Positions 18,987-33,779 of a DNA stretch of 64,000 bases are shown one piece after another (within the stretch, counting starts at the first letter, position 1; every line of letters begins with the position of its first letter). Source of the DNA: Pseudomonas oryzihabitans (lineage in GTDB: Bacteria; Pseudomonadota; Gammaproteobacteria; Pseudomonadales; Pseudomonadaceae). A program made the translations under genes and the position numbers. The notes beneath the pieces are model-generated. The model made no database searches. It had not been told where the DNA came from and worked only from the letters and a program-made list of their open reading frames with translations. The DNA lies in NCBI RefSeq assembly GCF_014522265.1, contig NZ_CP017024.1, positions 4,536,501-4,600,500 of the forward strand, written 5' to 3'.

Positions 18987-20858
18987 ATGATCTTTCGCCG
19001 CTTCGAACGCATCATCGATGCGTTTCGGGAAGCCCCCGATGAAATGCCGCCCACTGGGATCGGCGCCTTCTATCTCCACTTTCTCAAGCAAGCCTGGCCG
19101 GCCTTCGCCCTGCTGCTGGCAGTGGGGCTGATCGGCGCCCTCGTCGAAGTCGCCCTGTTCAACTTCATCGGCCAGATCGTCGACCTCGCGGGCAGTGCGC
19201 CCAACAGCACGGTGTTCTTCCAGGAACACGGTGGGACCCTGATCTGGATGGCAGTGGTCACCCTGGTCATCCGGCCCCTGTTCATCAGCCTGCACGACCT
19301 GCTGGTGCACCAGACCATCACCCCCAGCCTCACCACCCTGATCCGCTGGCAGAACCATCGCTACGTGCTCAAGCAGAGCCTGGGCTTCTTCCACAGCGAC
19401 TTCGCCGGGCGCATCTCCAGCCGTATCATGCAGACCGGTGTTTCCCTGCGCGACTCGGCGGTGCAGGCGGTGGACGCGATCTGGCACGTGCTGATCTTCG
19501 CCGTCACCTCGCTGATCCTGTTCGCCCAGGCCGATGTCTGGCTGATGGTCCCGCTGATCCTCTGGATCGTCGGCTATGTCATCGCCCTCTGGTATTTCGT
19601 GCCCCAGACCAAGGAGCGTTCGGCCATTGCCTCCGAAGCCCGCTCGCAGCTCTCCGGGCGTATCGTCGACGGCTACACCAACATCTCCACCCTCAAGCTG
19701 TTCTCCCACTCGGCACAGGAGGAGCAATACGCCCGCCAGGCCATGGAAGAGCAGACCGAGAAGGCCGAGAGCGCCGCCCGGCTGATCACCGCCATGGGCG
19801 TGACCATCGCCATCCTCAGCGGCTTCCTCATCGCCGGCACCACGGGCCTCGCCCTCTGGCTCTGGCACCAGGGCGTCATCTCGGTGGGGGCCATCGCCCT
19901 GGCCACCGGCCTGGTGATCCGCATCAACAGCATGTCCGGCTGGATCATGTGGGTGGTCAACGGCATCTTCGAGAACATCGGCATGGTGCAGGACGGCATG
20001 AGCACCATCGCCAAGCCGCGCCAGGTTGGCGACGCCCCGGACGCCAAGCCGTTGCAGGTGACCCGCGGCGCGGTGCTGTTCGAGGACATCGCCTTCCACT
20101 ACGGCAAGGGCGCCGGCATCATCGAAGGCCTGACCCTCGATGTCGCTCCAGGCGAGAAGATCGGCCTGGTCGGCCCTTCGGGCGCCGGCAAGTCGACGCT
20201 GATCAACGTGCTCTTGCGCCTCTATGACCTGGAAGGCGGTCGCATCCTGGTCGATAGCCAGGACATCGCCCACGTCACCCAGGAAAGCCTGAGGTGCCAG
20301 ATCGGCGTGGTTACCCAGGACACCTCGCTGCTGCACCGTTCGATCCGCGAGAATCTTCTCTACGGTCGTCCCGAAGCCACTGATGAAGAGCTGCACGCCG
20401 CCCTGCGCAAGGCCAAGGCCGACGACTTCATCGCTCGCATCACCGATGCTCATGGCCGTACCGGGCTGGATGCCCAGGTGGGTGAACGCGGGGTCAAGCT
20501 CTCCGGCGGTCAGCGCCAGCGCATCGCCATCGCCCGCACCCTGCTCAAGGACGCGCCGATCCTGCTGCTGGACGAAGCCACCTCCGCCCTCGACTCCGAG
20601 GTGGAAGCGGCGATCCAGGAAAGCCTGGAAACCCTGATGGAAGGCAAGACGGTGATCGCCATCGCCCACCGCCTGTCGACCATCTCGCGTATGGATCGCC
20701 TGGTGGTCATGGAGCGCGGGCAGATCGTCGAGATGGGCTCCCACGACGAGCTGATCGCCTACAACGGCCTCTATGCCCGTCTATGGCGCCACCAGACCGG
20801 CGGCTTCGTCGGTCACGGCGTACCGGGCAGGCAGCGGGTGCGCAGCAGCTCCAGCTGA
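18987..20858 (+). CDS. ABC-type exporter, fused permease and ATPase
   Basis: Half-transporter of 623 residues that should act as a homodimer in the inner membrane. The N-terminal part has about six helices (ABC transporter type 1, e.g. FALLLAVGLIGALVEVALF). The ATPase follows with Walker A GPSGAGKST near residue 400, signature LSGGQRQR, Walker B ILLLDEATSALD and the H-loop AIAHRLST. It resembles MsbA-like multidrug or lipid exporters. The substrate cannot be predicted. Its last 46 bases overlap the 3' end of a convergent gene, so the SSSS tail may be poorly conserved. Confidence 0.88.
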   Translation: MIFRRFERIIDAFREAPDEMPPTGIGAFYLHFLKQAWPAFALLLAVGLIGALVEVALFNFIGQIVDLAGSAPNSTVFFQEHGGTLIWMAVVTLVIRPLFISLHDLLVHQTITPSLTTLIRWQNHRYVLKQSLGFFHSDFAGRISSRIMQTGVSLRDSAVQAVDAIWHVLIFAVTSLILFAQADVWLMVPLILWIVGYVIALWYFVPQTKERSAIASEARSQLSGRIVDGYTNISTLKLFSHSAQEEQYARQAMEEQTEKAESAARLITAMGVTIAILSGFLIAGTTGLALWLWHQGVISVGAIALATGLVIRINSMSGWIMWVVNGIFENIGMVQDGMSTIAKPRQVGDAPDAKPLQVTRGAVLFEDIAFHYGKGAGIIEGLTLDVAPGEKIGLVGPSGAGKSTLINVLLRLYDLEGGRILVDSQDIAHVTQESLRCQIGVVTQDTSLLHRSIRENLLYGRPEATDEELHAALRKAKADDFIARITDAHGRTGLDAQVGERGVKLSGGQRQRIAIARTLLKDAPILLLDEATSALDSEVEAAIQESLETLMEGKTVIAIAHRLSTISRMDRLVVMERGQIVEMGSHDELIAYNGLYARLWRHQTGGFVGHGVPGRQRVRSSSS

Positions 20859-21430
20859 CGCTGCTGGTCCAGGCCCGGATAGAAGCCTTCGATCTTCTGC
20901 AGGCCACCCAGCCAGCTGCGCTTCTCCACCACGCACTCGAACACCGGGCAGGCAACCTGCCCGGTCTTGCCGCAGTCCTGGTAGTAGCCAAGGCGCTGGC
21001 TCTTCTGCGCCGTACCTTGGAACGGACCCTGGCGCTCCTGCAGCACATAGAAGTCGATATCCGCGGCGCTGCGATGATTCTCCCATTGGAACGCCAGGGT
21101 GCTGGGATAGAAGAGCACCAGCAGGCCTGCCAGCAGTACCCAGAGAATGCCGGCCGTCACCGGCAGCGGCAGACGCGAACGGAAGCGGCGGCCACCGCGG
21201 ATGATCAGCGCGGTCACCACCGTGACCAGCGCCAGGGCGATGCACAGCGACGGCAAGCCGGTGATGACCTGCCCCGCCACGCCGATGTCCAGGCCGCTGG
21301 GCGACGGTACCGTCCGGTAGCCGATCTCCACGCGCTCCCAGCCCACCTGATTGCCGATCAGACCAACGAGACCAAAGACCGCGGCCAGGCCAAGGAGCAC
21401 CCAGAAGGTACGGGGATTGCTGCTGCGCAT
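20813..21430 (-). CDS. membrane protein of unknown function
   Basis: Not recognised. The 205-residue product has three predicted membrane helices ([55 protein letters not shown]) and a C-terminal soluble region with three cysteines ([14 protein letters not shown]). The ATG at 21430 was chosen since helix 1 follows directly and GAGATT lies upstream. It is divergent from queD and its 3' end runs 46 bases into the exporter gene. Confidence 0.72.
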   Translation of the reverse strand: MRSSNPRTFWVLLGLAAVFGLVGLIGNQVGWERVEIGYRTVPSPSGLDIGVAGQVITGLPSLCIALALVTVVTALIIRGGRRFRSRLPLPVTAGILWVLLAGLLVLFYPSTLAFQWENHRSAADIDFYVLQERQGPFQGTAQKSQRLGYYQDCGKTGQVACPVFECVVEKRSWLGGLQKIEGFYPGLDQQRQLELLRTRCLPGTP

Positions 21431-21602
21431 AGGGAATCTCGTCCAGACAAAGACCGGGAGACTGCCTAAGCCCGCCGGCGAAGGCAAATCGGAATTCCGC
21501 CGGTCCCGGCGCCTGAAGCCGGAGGTTCGGCAAGCCGCTGTCGAGCTGATAGACTGCCGCCCCGCAGCCGCCACACACCGTGGCCCAACGCGAGTGGTTA
21601 TC

Positions 21603-21959
21603 GTGGAAATTTTCAAAGAATTCGTTTTCGAAGCCGCACACTTCCTGCCCAACGTGCCGGCCGGGCACAAGTGCGGTCGTCTCCATGGGCATTCCTTCAA
21701 GGTAGGCCTGCACCTCGAGGGCGCCATCGACCCTCATACCGGCTGGGTGCGGGATTTCGCCGACATCAAGACCGTCTTCAAACCCCTGTACGAGCGTCTC
21801 GACCACCATTATCTGAACGACATCCCGGGCCTCGAGAACCCCACCAGCGAAGTGCTCGCGCGCTGGATCTGGCAACAGCTCAAGCCTCTGCTACCCGAGC
21901 TCAGCCAGGTTCGCGTCCACGAGACCTGTACCTGCGGCTGCATCTACCGCGGCGACTAA
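21603..21959 (+). CDS. queD: 6-carboxy-5,6,7,8-tetrahydropterin synthase
   Basis: Converts dihydroneopterin triphosphate to 6-carboxytetrahydropterin in queuosine (7-deazaguanine) synthesis. The 118-residue protein has the zinc ligands FEAAHFLP and GRLHGHSF, the catalytic Cys in GHKCG, and the terminal HETCTCGC. The start is GTG at 21603, giving the family N-terminus (M/V)EIFKEF; no ATG fits. The product joins queC/queE/queF-type enzymes encoded elsewhere. Confidence 0.93.
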   Translation: MEIFKEFVFEAAHFLPNVPAGHKCGRLHGHSFKVGLHLEGAIDPHTGWVRDFADIKTVFKPLYERLDHHYLNDIPGLENPTSEVLARWIWQQLKPLLPELSQVRVHETCTCGCIYRGD

Positions 21960-22041
21960 TTCGCCCCTCCCATTCAAGGCGGCGATGGCGGCAGTCATTT
22001 TTCTGCCATAATTCGCGCCTGCCAACTGTCGACGTATCCCC

Positions 22042-23508
<1,467 letters not shown>

Positions 23509-23514
23509 CCCGTA

Positions 23515-23548
23515 CCGACCGAGCGCCGCGCGAGCGGCGCCCGGTCGG
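23515..23548 (+). terminator. hairpin after pit
   Basis: Fifteen-base-pair stem with a single mismatch (CCGACCG-A-GCGCCGC against GCGGCGC-C-CGGTCGG) and a four-base loop, starting seven bases after the pit stop. It has no T-run, so it may be a Rho-independent terminator of low efficiency or an mRNA-stabilising end. Confidence 0.55.
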
Positions 23549-23649
23549 ACCCCTCGTCGGGAAAGCCCGAACAGGATAGCTATTGACGAGTCTACTGAAA
23601 TGTGTCCCAGCAGAGACACCTTTCCGAGACAGCCGTACGGTGAACGTCA

Positions 23650-23832
23650 ATGACTCCTGCGACCTACATCCTTCTCCTGGTACTTGGCTGGCTAGCCCTG
23701 GCGCTGGCCATACTCTGGGCCATGCTGCGTCTGGCACGCCGCGCCAGACCCGTGGCGACGTCCGCGCCCAGGGCGCTGCCCACGGCCATTCCCACCTCCC
23801 CCGTGAGTCCAGGCAAACACCTGGTCTGCTAG
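23650..23832 (+). CDS. small single-span membrane protein
   Basis: Hypothetical 60-residue protein: one membrane helix at residues 6-27 (ILLLVLGWLALALAILWAML) followed by a basic stretch (RLARRAR) and a Pro/Ser-rich tail ending in Cys. The helix plus positive-inside pattern supports a real gene, but the ribosome binding site is weak and no family is recognised. Confidence 0.45.
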   Translation: MTPATYILLLVLGWLALALAILWAMLRLARRARPVATSAPRALPTAIPTSPVSPGKHLVC

Positions 23833-23931
23833 CACTGCGGACGTGACGAGGCCACCTCGACACCTGGGCAGTGTGTGGGGAAAAAGGAAGATTCTTATTG
23901 TTTGAAAGGAAGGGATTCGAACCGACGCGAA

Positions 23932-24141
23932 TCAGGTGAGCAGGGTATTTTCCTGAGCGCTGCGGCTCATCTGCTCAAGGATCTGGTCTTGCTGCTGCGG
24001 GGTCAGGGTATCCCAGCAGTGATGCTTGACGAACAGCCCGGCGCCAAAGGCGACGTACAGCGACAGGGCGACGATGACGAGCGTTTCCAGCCCGACGATG
24101 GCCCAGGAACGGCTCTTGGAAGCATTGTCCTTGGTTTTCAT
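23932..24141 (-). CDS. small membrane protein of unknown function
   Basis: Hypothetical 69-residue protein. A charged N-terminus (KTKDNASKSRS) precedes one membrane helix (IVGLETLVIVALSLYVAFG) and a C-terminal region rich in Gln, Glu and Ser (LTPQQQDQILEQMSRSAQ). GAGG stands a proper distance before the ATG. The tail lies in the periplasm by the positive-inside rule. It is divergent from idh. Confidence 0.65.
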   Translation of the reverse strand: MKTKDNASKSRSWAIVGLETLVIVALSLYVAFGAGLFVKHHCWDTLTPQQQDQILEQMSRSAQENTLLT

Positions 24142-26796
<2,655 letters not shown>

Positions 26797-26834
26797 ACCT
26801 GAAGGCTGCGTCCGCAGCCTGAACGGTTGATTCG

Positions 26835-26862
26835 GCGAACCCCGGCCCTGGCCGGGGTTCGC
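26835..26862 (+). terminator. terminator after idh
   Basis: Perfect 13-base stem GCGAACCCCGGCC/GGCCGGGGTTCGC followed by TGCATTT. A strong GC-rich hairpin with a short T-rich tail, 38 bases after the stop. Confidence 0.7.
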
Positions 26863-26867
26863 TGCAT

Positions 26868-26897
26868 TTGGGACCAACAAAGCTTAAGGCGTATACT
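26868..26897 (+). promoter_or_regulatory. sigma-70-like promoter for the Nudix-mnmA-hflD unit
   Basis: TTGGGA (26868-26873) and TATACT (26892-26897) with an 18-base spacer, directly after the idh terminator and 28 bases before the Nudix start. Confidence 0.5.
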
Positions 26898-26924
26898 GCG
26901 CGATTACCGATAGCGGAGTCCGAG

Positions 26925-27377
26925 ATGGATTGGCACGCCCACGTCACCGTGGCCACCGTGGTGGAAGACGCCGGTCGTTTCCTGCTGGTGGAAGAAGAGA
27001 AGCAGGGTCGCCTGGTGCTCAATCAGCCGGCCGGGCACCTTGAGCCGGGCGAGAGCCTGATCGAGGCGGCACGCCGCGAGACCCTGGAAGAAACCGCCTG
27101 GCAGGTGGAGATCCAGGGCGTGATCGGCATCGGCCTCTATGTGGCGCCAGCCAATGGCGTCACCTACTACCGCACGGCCTTCCATGCCCGCCCCCTGGCC
27201 CACGATCCCGGGCGCGCCCTGGACGCCGATATCACCCGCGCGGTGTGGCTGACGCTCGACGAGATCCGCGCCGAACAGGCGCGGCTGCGCAGCCCCCTGG
27301 TCCTGGACGCCATCGAGAAATACCTGGACGGCCACCGCTATCCCCTGTCGATGATCGTAGATATGAGAGGTTTTTGA
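26925..27377 (+). CDS. Nudix hydrolase (NudJ-like)
   Basis: Nucleoside-diphosphate-linked hydrolase of 150 residues. The complete Nudix box is present: GHLEPGES then [10 protein letters not shown], near residue 39-60, with the catalytic glutamates intact. Close relatives beside mnmA act as phosphatases on HMP-PP or nucleoside tri/diphosphates (NudJ). It precedes mnmA with its stop one base before that gene's GTG, so both are cotranslated. Confidence 0.9.
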   Translation: MDWHAHVTVATVVEDAGRFLLVEEEKQGRLVLNQPAGHLEPGESLIEAARRETLEETAWQVEIQGVIGIGLYVAPANGVTYYRTAFHARPLAHDPGRALDADITRAVWLTLDEIRAEQARLRSPLVLDAIEKYLDGHRYPLSMIVDMRGF

Positions 27378-27378
27378 A

Positions 27379-28488
27379 GTGAACGGCACCCGCGTCATCG
27401 TCGGCATGTCCGGCGGAGTGGATTCCTCGGTCTCGGCCCTCTTGCTCAAGGAGCAGGGCTATCAGGTCGAGGGCCTGTTCATGAAGAACTGGGACGAGGA
27501 TGACGGCACCGAGTACTGCACCGCCAAGGACGACCTGGCCGATGCCCAGGCGGTCTGCGACCGCATCGGCATCAAGTTGCACACAGCCAACTTCGCCGCC
27601 GAATACTGGGACCACGTCTTCGAGCATTTCCTAGCCGAATACAAGGCTGGCCGGACGCCGAATCCGGACATCCTCTGCAACCGCGAGATCAAGTTCAAGG
27701 CCTTCCTCGACTATGCCCTGGCCCTGGGCGCCGAGCTGATCGCCACCGGCCACTACGTGCGTCGTCGCGATGTCGACGGCCAGACCCTGCTGCTCAAGGG
27801 CCTGGATGCCAACAAGGACCAGAGCTATTTCCTCCACGCCGTGGGCGGCGAGCAGCTGGCGCGCACCCTCTTCCCGGTGGGCGAACTGGAAAAGCCCGAG
27901 GTCCGCGCCATCGCCGAGCTGCATGGCCTGGCCACCGCGCGCAAGAAGGACTCCACCGGCATCTGCTTTATCGGCGAGCGCCGCTTCAGCGACTTCCTCA
28001 AGCAGTACCTGCCGGCCCAGCCGGGCGACATCGAGACCACCACCGGCGAGGTCATCGGCCGCCACCACGGCCTGATGTACCACACCATCGGCCAGCGCCA
28101 GGGCCTGGGCATCGGCGGCATGAAGGACGCCGGTGACGATCCCTGGTACGTGCTGAGCAAGGACCTGACGCGCAACGTGCTGATCGTCGGCCAGGGCAAC
28201 GCTCACCCCTGGCTGTTCGCCGAGGCCCTGACCGTCGGCGAGATGTTCTGGGTCAACGACCTGGAGCTCGCCCAGCCGCGCCGCCTCACCGCCAAGGTTC
28301 GCTATCGCCAGCAGGACCAGCCCTGCCGGATCGAGCGCCAGGGCGCCGGCTACCGGGTGGTCTTCGACGAACCCCAGCGTGCCGTGACCCCCGGCCAGTC
28401 GGTGGTCTTCTACGACGGCGACGTCTGCCTGGGCGGCGGCGTGATCGAACACTACCAACCCGCCTGCGCCGAGGCGCCCGCCGCATGA
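27379..28488 (+). CDS. mnmA: tRNA-specific 2-thiouridylase MnmA
   Basis: Adds sulfur to uridine 34 of tRNA Lys, Glu and Gln using ATP and a persulfide relay. The 369-residue protein has the PP-loop [13 protein letters not shown] at residues 8-20, LFMKNWDED, the first catalytic Cys in [12 protein letters not shown], and the second in [12 protein letters not shown]. The GTG at 27379 has GAGAGG upstream. Next comes hflD, overlapping by 4 bases. Confidence 0.96.
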   Translation: MNGTRVIVGMSGGVDSSVSALLLKEQGYQVEGLFMKNWDEDDGTEYCTAKDDLADAQAVCDRIGIKLHTANFAAEYWDHVFEHFLAEYKAGRTPNPDILCNREIKFKAFLDYALALGAELIATGHYVRRRDVDGQTLLLKGLDANKDQSYFLHAVGGEQLARTLFPVGELEKPEVRAIAELHGLATARKKDSTGICFIGERRFSDFLKQYLPAQPGDIETTTGEVIGRHHGLMYHTIGQRQGLGIGGMKDAGDDPWYVLSKDLTRNVLIVGQGNAHPWLFAEALTVGEMFWVNDLELAQPRRLTAKVRYRQQDQPCRIERQGAGYRVVFDEPQRAVTPGQSVVFYDGDVCLGGGVIEHYQPACAEAPAA

Positions 28489-29105
28489 ATCGTACCCAGG
28501 AACAACTCATCGCCTTGGGCGGCGTCTTCCAGGCCTCCCTGCTGGTCGACCAGCTGGCGCGCACCGGCCAGGTCGCGGAAGAACCCCTGGCCTGCCTGCT
28601 CGGCAGCCTGCTGGTAAGGGATCCGGGCAGCACCCTGGAGGTCTATGGCGGCAGCGTCGCCCCCTTGCGCGAAGGCCTCGGCGCCCTCTCCAGCACCCTG
28701 GAGCGCAATCCCAACAGCCTGCAGCGCGAGCCTCTGCGCTACGCCCTGGCGATGACCGCCCTGGAACGCAAGCTGGAGAAGCGCGGCGACCTGCTCGACC
28801 TCATCGGCCGGCGCCTCACCCAGATCCAGTCCCAGGTCGAACACTTCGGGGTGGCCCACGAAAACGTCATCGCCGCCTGCGGTGGCCTCTACGAGGACAC
28901 CCTGAGCACCTTCAAGCAGCGCATCCAGGTGCACGGCGAAATGCGCTACCTGCAGCAGTCCGCCACCGCTTCGCGGGTGCGCGCCCTGCTGCTGGCCGGC
29001 ATCCGTTCCGCCCGCCTGTGGCGCCAGCTCGGCGGCCATCGCTGGCAGTTGGTGCTCAATCGCCGCAAGCTGCTCGACAACCTCTATCCCCTGCGCAACA
29101 GCTGA
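28485..29105 (+). CDS. hflD: high-frequency lysogenization protein HflD homolog
   Basis: Peripheral inner-membrane protein, 206 residues, almost entirely helical. Segments [19 protein letters not shown] and [15 protein letters not shown] [17 protein letters not shown] match the HflD/YcfC family. In Escherichia coli it binds lambda CII; the host role is unclear. It is nearly always found between mnmA and purB, as here. The ATGA overlap with mnmA sets the start. Confidence 0.93.
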   Translation: MNRTQEQLIALGGVFQASLLVDQLARTGQVAEEPLACLLGSLLVRDPGSTLEVYGGSVAPLREGLGALSSTLERNPNSLQREPLRYALAMTALERKLEKRGDLLDLIGRRLTQIQSQVEHFGVAHENVIAACGGLYEDTLSTFKQRIQVHGEMRYLQQSATASRVRALLLAGIRSARLWRQLGGHRWQLVLNRRKLLDNLYPLRNS

Positions 29106-29147
29106 TCCCGGACTGGCCGGCGGCGGTACTACAGCCCCGGCCTTTGC

Positions 29148-30562
<1,415 letters not shown>

Positions 30563-30579
30563 AGATCATCCTTTTTCTA

Positions 30580-30603
30580 CGCCCGGCCTCGCCGGGCGTT
30601 TTT
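30580..30603 (+). terminator. intrinsic terminator after purB
   Basis: CGCCCGGC-CTC-GCCGGGCG followed by TTTTT, a textbook terminator 18 bases after the purB stop. It ends just before the start of the next gene at 30621. Confidence 0.85.
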
Positions 30604-30620
30604 CATTGCGCGAGGTGTGC

Positions 30621-31798
30621 ATGAACCCGGATCAACCCCTGCAACTGCTCGGCGGCCTGACCGCCCGTGAATTCCTCCGCGACTACTGGCAGCAGAAACC
30701 CCTGCTGATCCGCCAGGCCCTCCCGGACTTCCAGAATCCCCTGGAGCCCGACGAACTGGCCGGCCTGTCGCTGGAAGAGGAAATCGAATCCCGCCTGATC
30801 ATCGGCCAGGACCAGACCTGGGAGCTGCGCCGCGGTCCGCTCCCGGAAGACACCTTCGCCGGCCTGCCCGAGCGGGACTGGACCCTGCTGGTGCAATCGG
30901 TCGACCAGTTCGTGCCCGAGGTGGCCGAGGTGCTGGAGTCTTTCCGCTTCCTGCCCAACTGGCGCGTCGACGACATCATGGTCAGCTATGCCGCCCCGGT
31001 GGCGGTGTCGGCCCCCACTACGATCACTATGACGTCTTCCTGCTGCAGGGCCATGGCCGCCGCCGCTGGCGCATCGGCCAGCAATGCACCGCCGACAGCC
31101 CGCTGATCGACGGCCTGGAGCTGAAGATCCTTGCCGATTTCCAGCAGACCGACGAATGGGTCCTGGAACCGGGTGACATGCTCTACCTGCCGCCAGGTCT
31201 GGCCCATGACGGCATCGCCGAAGACGAATGCATGACCTACTCCATCGGCTTCCGCGCGCCCAGCGCCGGCGAGGTGCTCACCCACTTCACCGATTTCCTC
31301 GCCCAGTTCATCCCCGAGGACGAGCGCTACAGCGACGCCGGCTGCGCGCCGGCCAGCGAGCATCCGGCGGAGATCCCGCCCGAGGCCATCGAACGCCTGC
31401 GCGGCCTGATGGAGCGCCACCTGAGCGATGATCGCCTGCTGCTGGCCTGGTTCGGCCAGCACATGACCGAGCCGCGCTATCCGGAGCGGGTCGCCGGGGA
31501 AAACCTCAGCGCCAAGCAGCTGCGCAAGGAACTCGACGAAGGCGCCCTGCTGATGCGCAACCCCAGCGGCCGCATCGCCTGGAGCCGCCTGGAAGACGAG
31601 GTGATGGTGTTCGCCAGCGGCCAGAGCCGTCTGCTGCCCATGCGCCTGCAACCGCTGCTCGACCTGCTATGCTCGGCGGAGGTCTTGCACGAGGCCAATC
31701 TCGCGCCCTGGCTGCAGGACGACGATGCCATGCGCCTGATCCGCGAACTGCTCCAGCAGGGCAGCCTGATCTTCGCCGGAGAAGACGACGACGAGTGA
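30621..31798 (+). pseudogene. roxA: ribosomal protein uL16 arginine hydroxylase (RoxA/YcfD), frameshifted
   Basis: JmjC-type Fe(II)/2-oxoglutarate oxygenase that hydroxylates an arginine of ribosomal protein L16. The first frame (LLGGLTAREFLRDYWQQKPLL) runs to DDIMVSYAAP at about 30997. The expected GGGVGPHYDHYDVFLLQGHG with the HxD iron ligands then continues in the frame one base back. The fault is a run of four C's at 30994-30997 where five would keep the frame. The rest (EPGDMLYLPPGLAHDG with the distal His) is intact to the stop at 31798. With the base restored it would be a normal protein of about 392 residues. Confidence 0.87.
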
Positions 31799-31810
31799 GA
31801 GGGAGCCGCC

Positions 31811-32340
31811 GTGGACGAGTCCTTTGCCGATCTGACCCTGGGCGCCCTGCCCGAACCCCGGCTCGGCCAGGACCTCGCCCTGCGCCTCGAAGGCCTGGAC
31901 GCCCTGCGTGAGCACAGCGTCCGCCTCATCGCTCAAGCCAGCCGCCGGCTGTATATCCAGACCCCTGACCTGGAAGCGCCCCTCTACGACAACCTGGACG
32001 TCGAGGCGGCAATCAAGCGCCTGCTGCTGGGCCATCCGCGGCACCAGGTGCGCATCCTGATCAACGACAGCGCCAGTGCCGTGCGCCAGGGGCATCGACT
32101 CATCGCCCTGGCGCAGCGCCTGACCAGCAATCTGCTGATCCGGCGGCCACCGGCCGATCAGCAACCGGAAGGCAGCTGCCTGATCGTCGACGACCAGGCC
32201 CTGCTGCGCCGCACGGGCAGCGCCCCACCGGCTTCGTCCGCTATGGCGATCGCGCCGCCGTCAAGATTCAGCAGCAGGTCTTCGATCGCCTCTGGGCGAT
32301 CAGCCAGCCGGATCAGGAATTACGGAGGATGGTGCTGTGA
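31811..32340 (+). pseudogene. hypothetical PLD-like/DUF7931-type protein, frameshifted
   Basis: Not firmly recognised. A GTG start with GAGAGGGAG upstream opens a protein whose middle (LYIQTPDLEAPLYDN, VRILINDS, LLIRRP) looks like the domain often fused or adjacent to a GNAT acetyltransferase in pseudomonads. At 32216-32220 the frame breaks: a C seems missing in GGGCAG. The next frame reads QRPTGFVRYGDRAAVKIQQQ and ends at 32340, where the stop overlaps the start of the next gene, as expected for an intact operon. Restored, it would have about 176 residues. Confidence 0.65.
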
Positions 32341-33098
32341 AAGGTCTGCTGGCGCTCCTGCTGCTGTTGACGGCCACCGCCTGGGCCACCCCTCGTACCG
32401 AAGTCATTCCCCTGCAGTACCGCACCGCCGACGACCTGCTGCCCACCCTGCAAGCCGTCATCGGCAGTGAAGGCAAGGTCAACGTCTACGGCAATCAGCT
32501 GATCGTCAACGCCGAGCCGGCCAAGCTGGCGGAGATCAAGAATCTGCTGGCCCAGCTGGATACCCAGCCACGGCGCCTGCTCATCACCCTGGCCACCCGC
32601 GCCGGCAGTTCGGGTGCCAGTCAGGGTTATTCGGTAAACGGCAATGTGCATTCGCCCCAGGTACGCATCATCGAGGACAGCACCGACCAGCAAGAGGATG
32701 GCGCCCAGCGCGTCCAGGTCACCGAGGGCTACCCCGCCTTCATCCGCTTCGGTGCAGACGTGCCGGTGACCACCTACCAGACCTCGCCCTATGGCCAGAG
32801 CTACGCCCAGACCGATTACCGCCGCCTCGAACGGGGCTTTCAGGTCACCGCCCGCCTGAGCGGCAACCTGGTACATCTGGACATCAACAGCGTCGATGAT
32901 CGCGCCGCGGCCATGCGTCCGGGCACGGTACAGACCCAGAGCGCCGCCACCCGTATCAGCGGCCCCCTGGGCCAGTGGCTGGACCTCGGCGGCTTCCGCC
33001 AGCAGGTCGAGGGCGACCAGAGCGGCCTTACCCGCCACTACTCGACCGAGGGCCGTGACGACCGTCAGTTGAGCATTCGCGCCGATCTCGTCGACTAG
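32337..33098 (+). CDS. exported protein with secretin-type N domain
   Basis: 253-residue protein of unknown role with a signal peptide (LLALLLLLTATAWA). The first part of the mature chain (VIPLQYRTADDLLPTLQAVI ... VNVYGNQLIVNAEPAKLAEI, ending in LLAQLDTQPRRLLITLATRA) is a secretin short domain of the N1/NolW type. The rest resembles no pore domain, so it is not a secretin itself. It starts with GTG overlapping the stop of the previous gene. It precedes nuo across an AT-rich gap. Confidence 0.75.
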   Translation: MKGLLALLLLLTATAWATPRTEVIPLQYRTADDLLPTLQAVIGSEGKVNVYGNQLIVNAEPAKLAEIKNLLAQLDTQPRRLLITLATRAGSSGASQGYSVNGNVHSPQVRIIEDSTDQQEDGAQRVQVTEGYPAFIRFGADVPVTTYQTSPYGQSYAQTDYRRLERGFQVTARLSGNLVHLDINSVDDRAAAMRPGTVQTQSAATRISGPLGQWLDLGGFRQQVEGDQSGLTRHYSTEGRDDRQLSIRADLVD

Positions 33099-33163
33099 CA
33101 AATCGGCGAACGGTAGAACTCCTACAGCTGCCAGCAATCTAGGACACAAGGATCCAGCGAATT

Positions 33164-33194
33164 AATTGAGAATAATTCTTATATTCATTCTCAG
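33164..33194. promoter_or_regulatory. Fur-box-like inverted repeat upstream of nuo
   Basis: TGAGAAT at 33168-33174 and ATTCTCA at 33188-33194 form an inverted repeat, and AGAAT-A-ATTCT (33170-33180 region) is nested inside. TGAGAATAATTCT closely resembles the GAGAATAATTCTC core of Pseudomonas Fur boxes. It lies about 70 bases upstream of the putative nuo -35. Iron control of an operon with nine iron-sulfur clusters is plausible, but not shown. Confidence 0.45.
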
Positions 33195-33259
33195 ATAAAC
33201 TTGAAGTTCTGTTTAGTTTGATTCAAAGCAGTCCAATAGAATCTTTTTGGACCAATAAA

Positions 33260-33289
33260 TTTACAGAATGAATCGATAGAGCATAAAAT
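33260..33289 (+). promoter_or_regulatory. putative nuo promoter
   Basis: TTTACA (33260-33265) and TAAAAT (33284-33289) with an 18-base spacer, in the AT-rich gap before nuoA. Transcription would start near 33296, about 60 bases before the ATG. Confidence 0.5.
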
Positions 33290-33299
33290 CCGTCTGTCT

Positions 33300-33316
33300 T
33301 GCGACACCGTGTCGCA
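33300..33316. promoter_or_regulatory. 17-base palindrome in the nuo leader
   Basis: TGCGACAC-C-GTGTCGCA: perfect eight-base arms around one base, at the predicted start of nuo transcription. The one-base centre favours a protein-binding site over an RNA hairpin. The binding protein is unknown. Confidence 0.5.
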
Positions 33317-33355
33317 CTGATAGCGCCTGATACCCAATAATTAAGGATTCAAAGC

Positions 33356-33769
33356 ATGTCTGAGTCGATCAGCCTACTCACCCACAACTGGAGCTTCGCG
33401 GTATTTCTCCTGGGCGTGGTTGGTCTGATCGGCTTCATGCTCGGAGTCTCGAGCCTGCTCGGCAGCAAAGCCGTGGGCCGCAGCAAGAACGATCCCTTCG
33501 AGTCCGGCATCGTCCCCACCGGGGGTGCCCGTCTCCGTCTCTCTGCCAAGTTCTACCTGGTCGCGATGCTCTTCGTGATCTTCGACGTCGAAGCCCTCTT
33601 TCTCTTCGCCTGGTCGGTGTCCATCCGTGAATCGGGATGGGCCGGCTTCGTGGAAGCCTCCATTTTCATAGCAATTCTGTTGGCGGGTCTTGTCTACCTG
33701 TGGCGAATCGGAGCGCTCGATTGGGCGCCTGCGAGCCGTCGCGAGCGGCAGGCGAAGTCGAAACAATGA
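33356..33769 (+). CDS. nuoA: NADH-quinone oxidoreductase subunit A
   Basis: Membrane subunit of respiratory complex I, 137 residues with three helices ([60 protein letters not shown]). The loop [13 protein letters not shown] is the conserved ND3-type loop, and FDVEALFLF holds the conserved acidic pair. First gene of the 13-gene nuo operon; AAGGA lies upstream of the ATG. Confidence 0.95.
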   Translation: MSESISLLTHNWSFAVFLLGVVGLIGFMLGVSSLLGSKAVGRSKNDPFESGIVPTGGARLRLSAKFYLVAMLFVIFDVEALFLFAWSVSIRESGWAGFVEASIFIAILLAGLVYLWRIGALDWAPASRRERQAKSKQ

Positions 33770-33779
33770 GGCTTTGGCA

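Noticed and set aside
23583-23846. Alternative 87-codon frame overlapping the small membrane protein after pit
   Set aside because: No hydrophobic helix or ribosome binding site; the overlapping 60-codon frame has a clear membrane segment.
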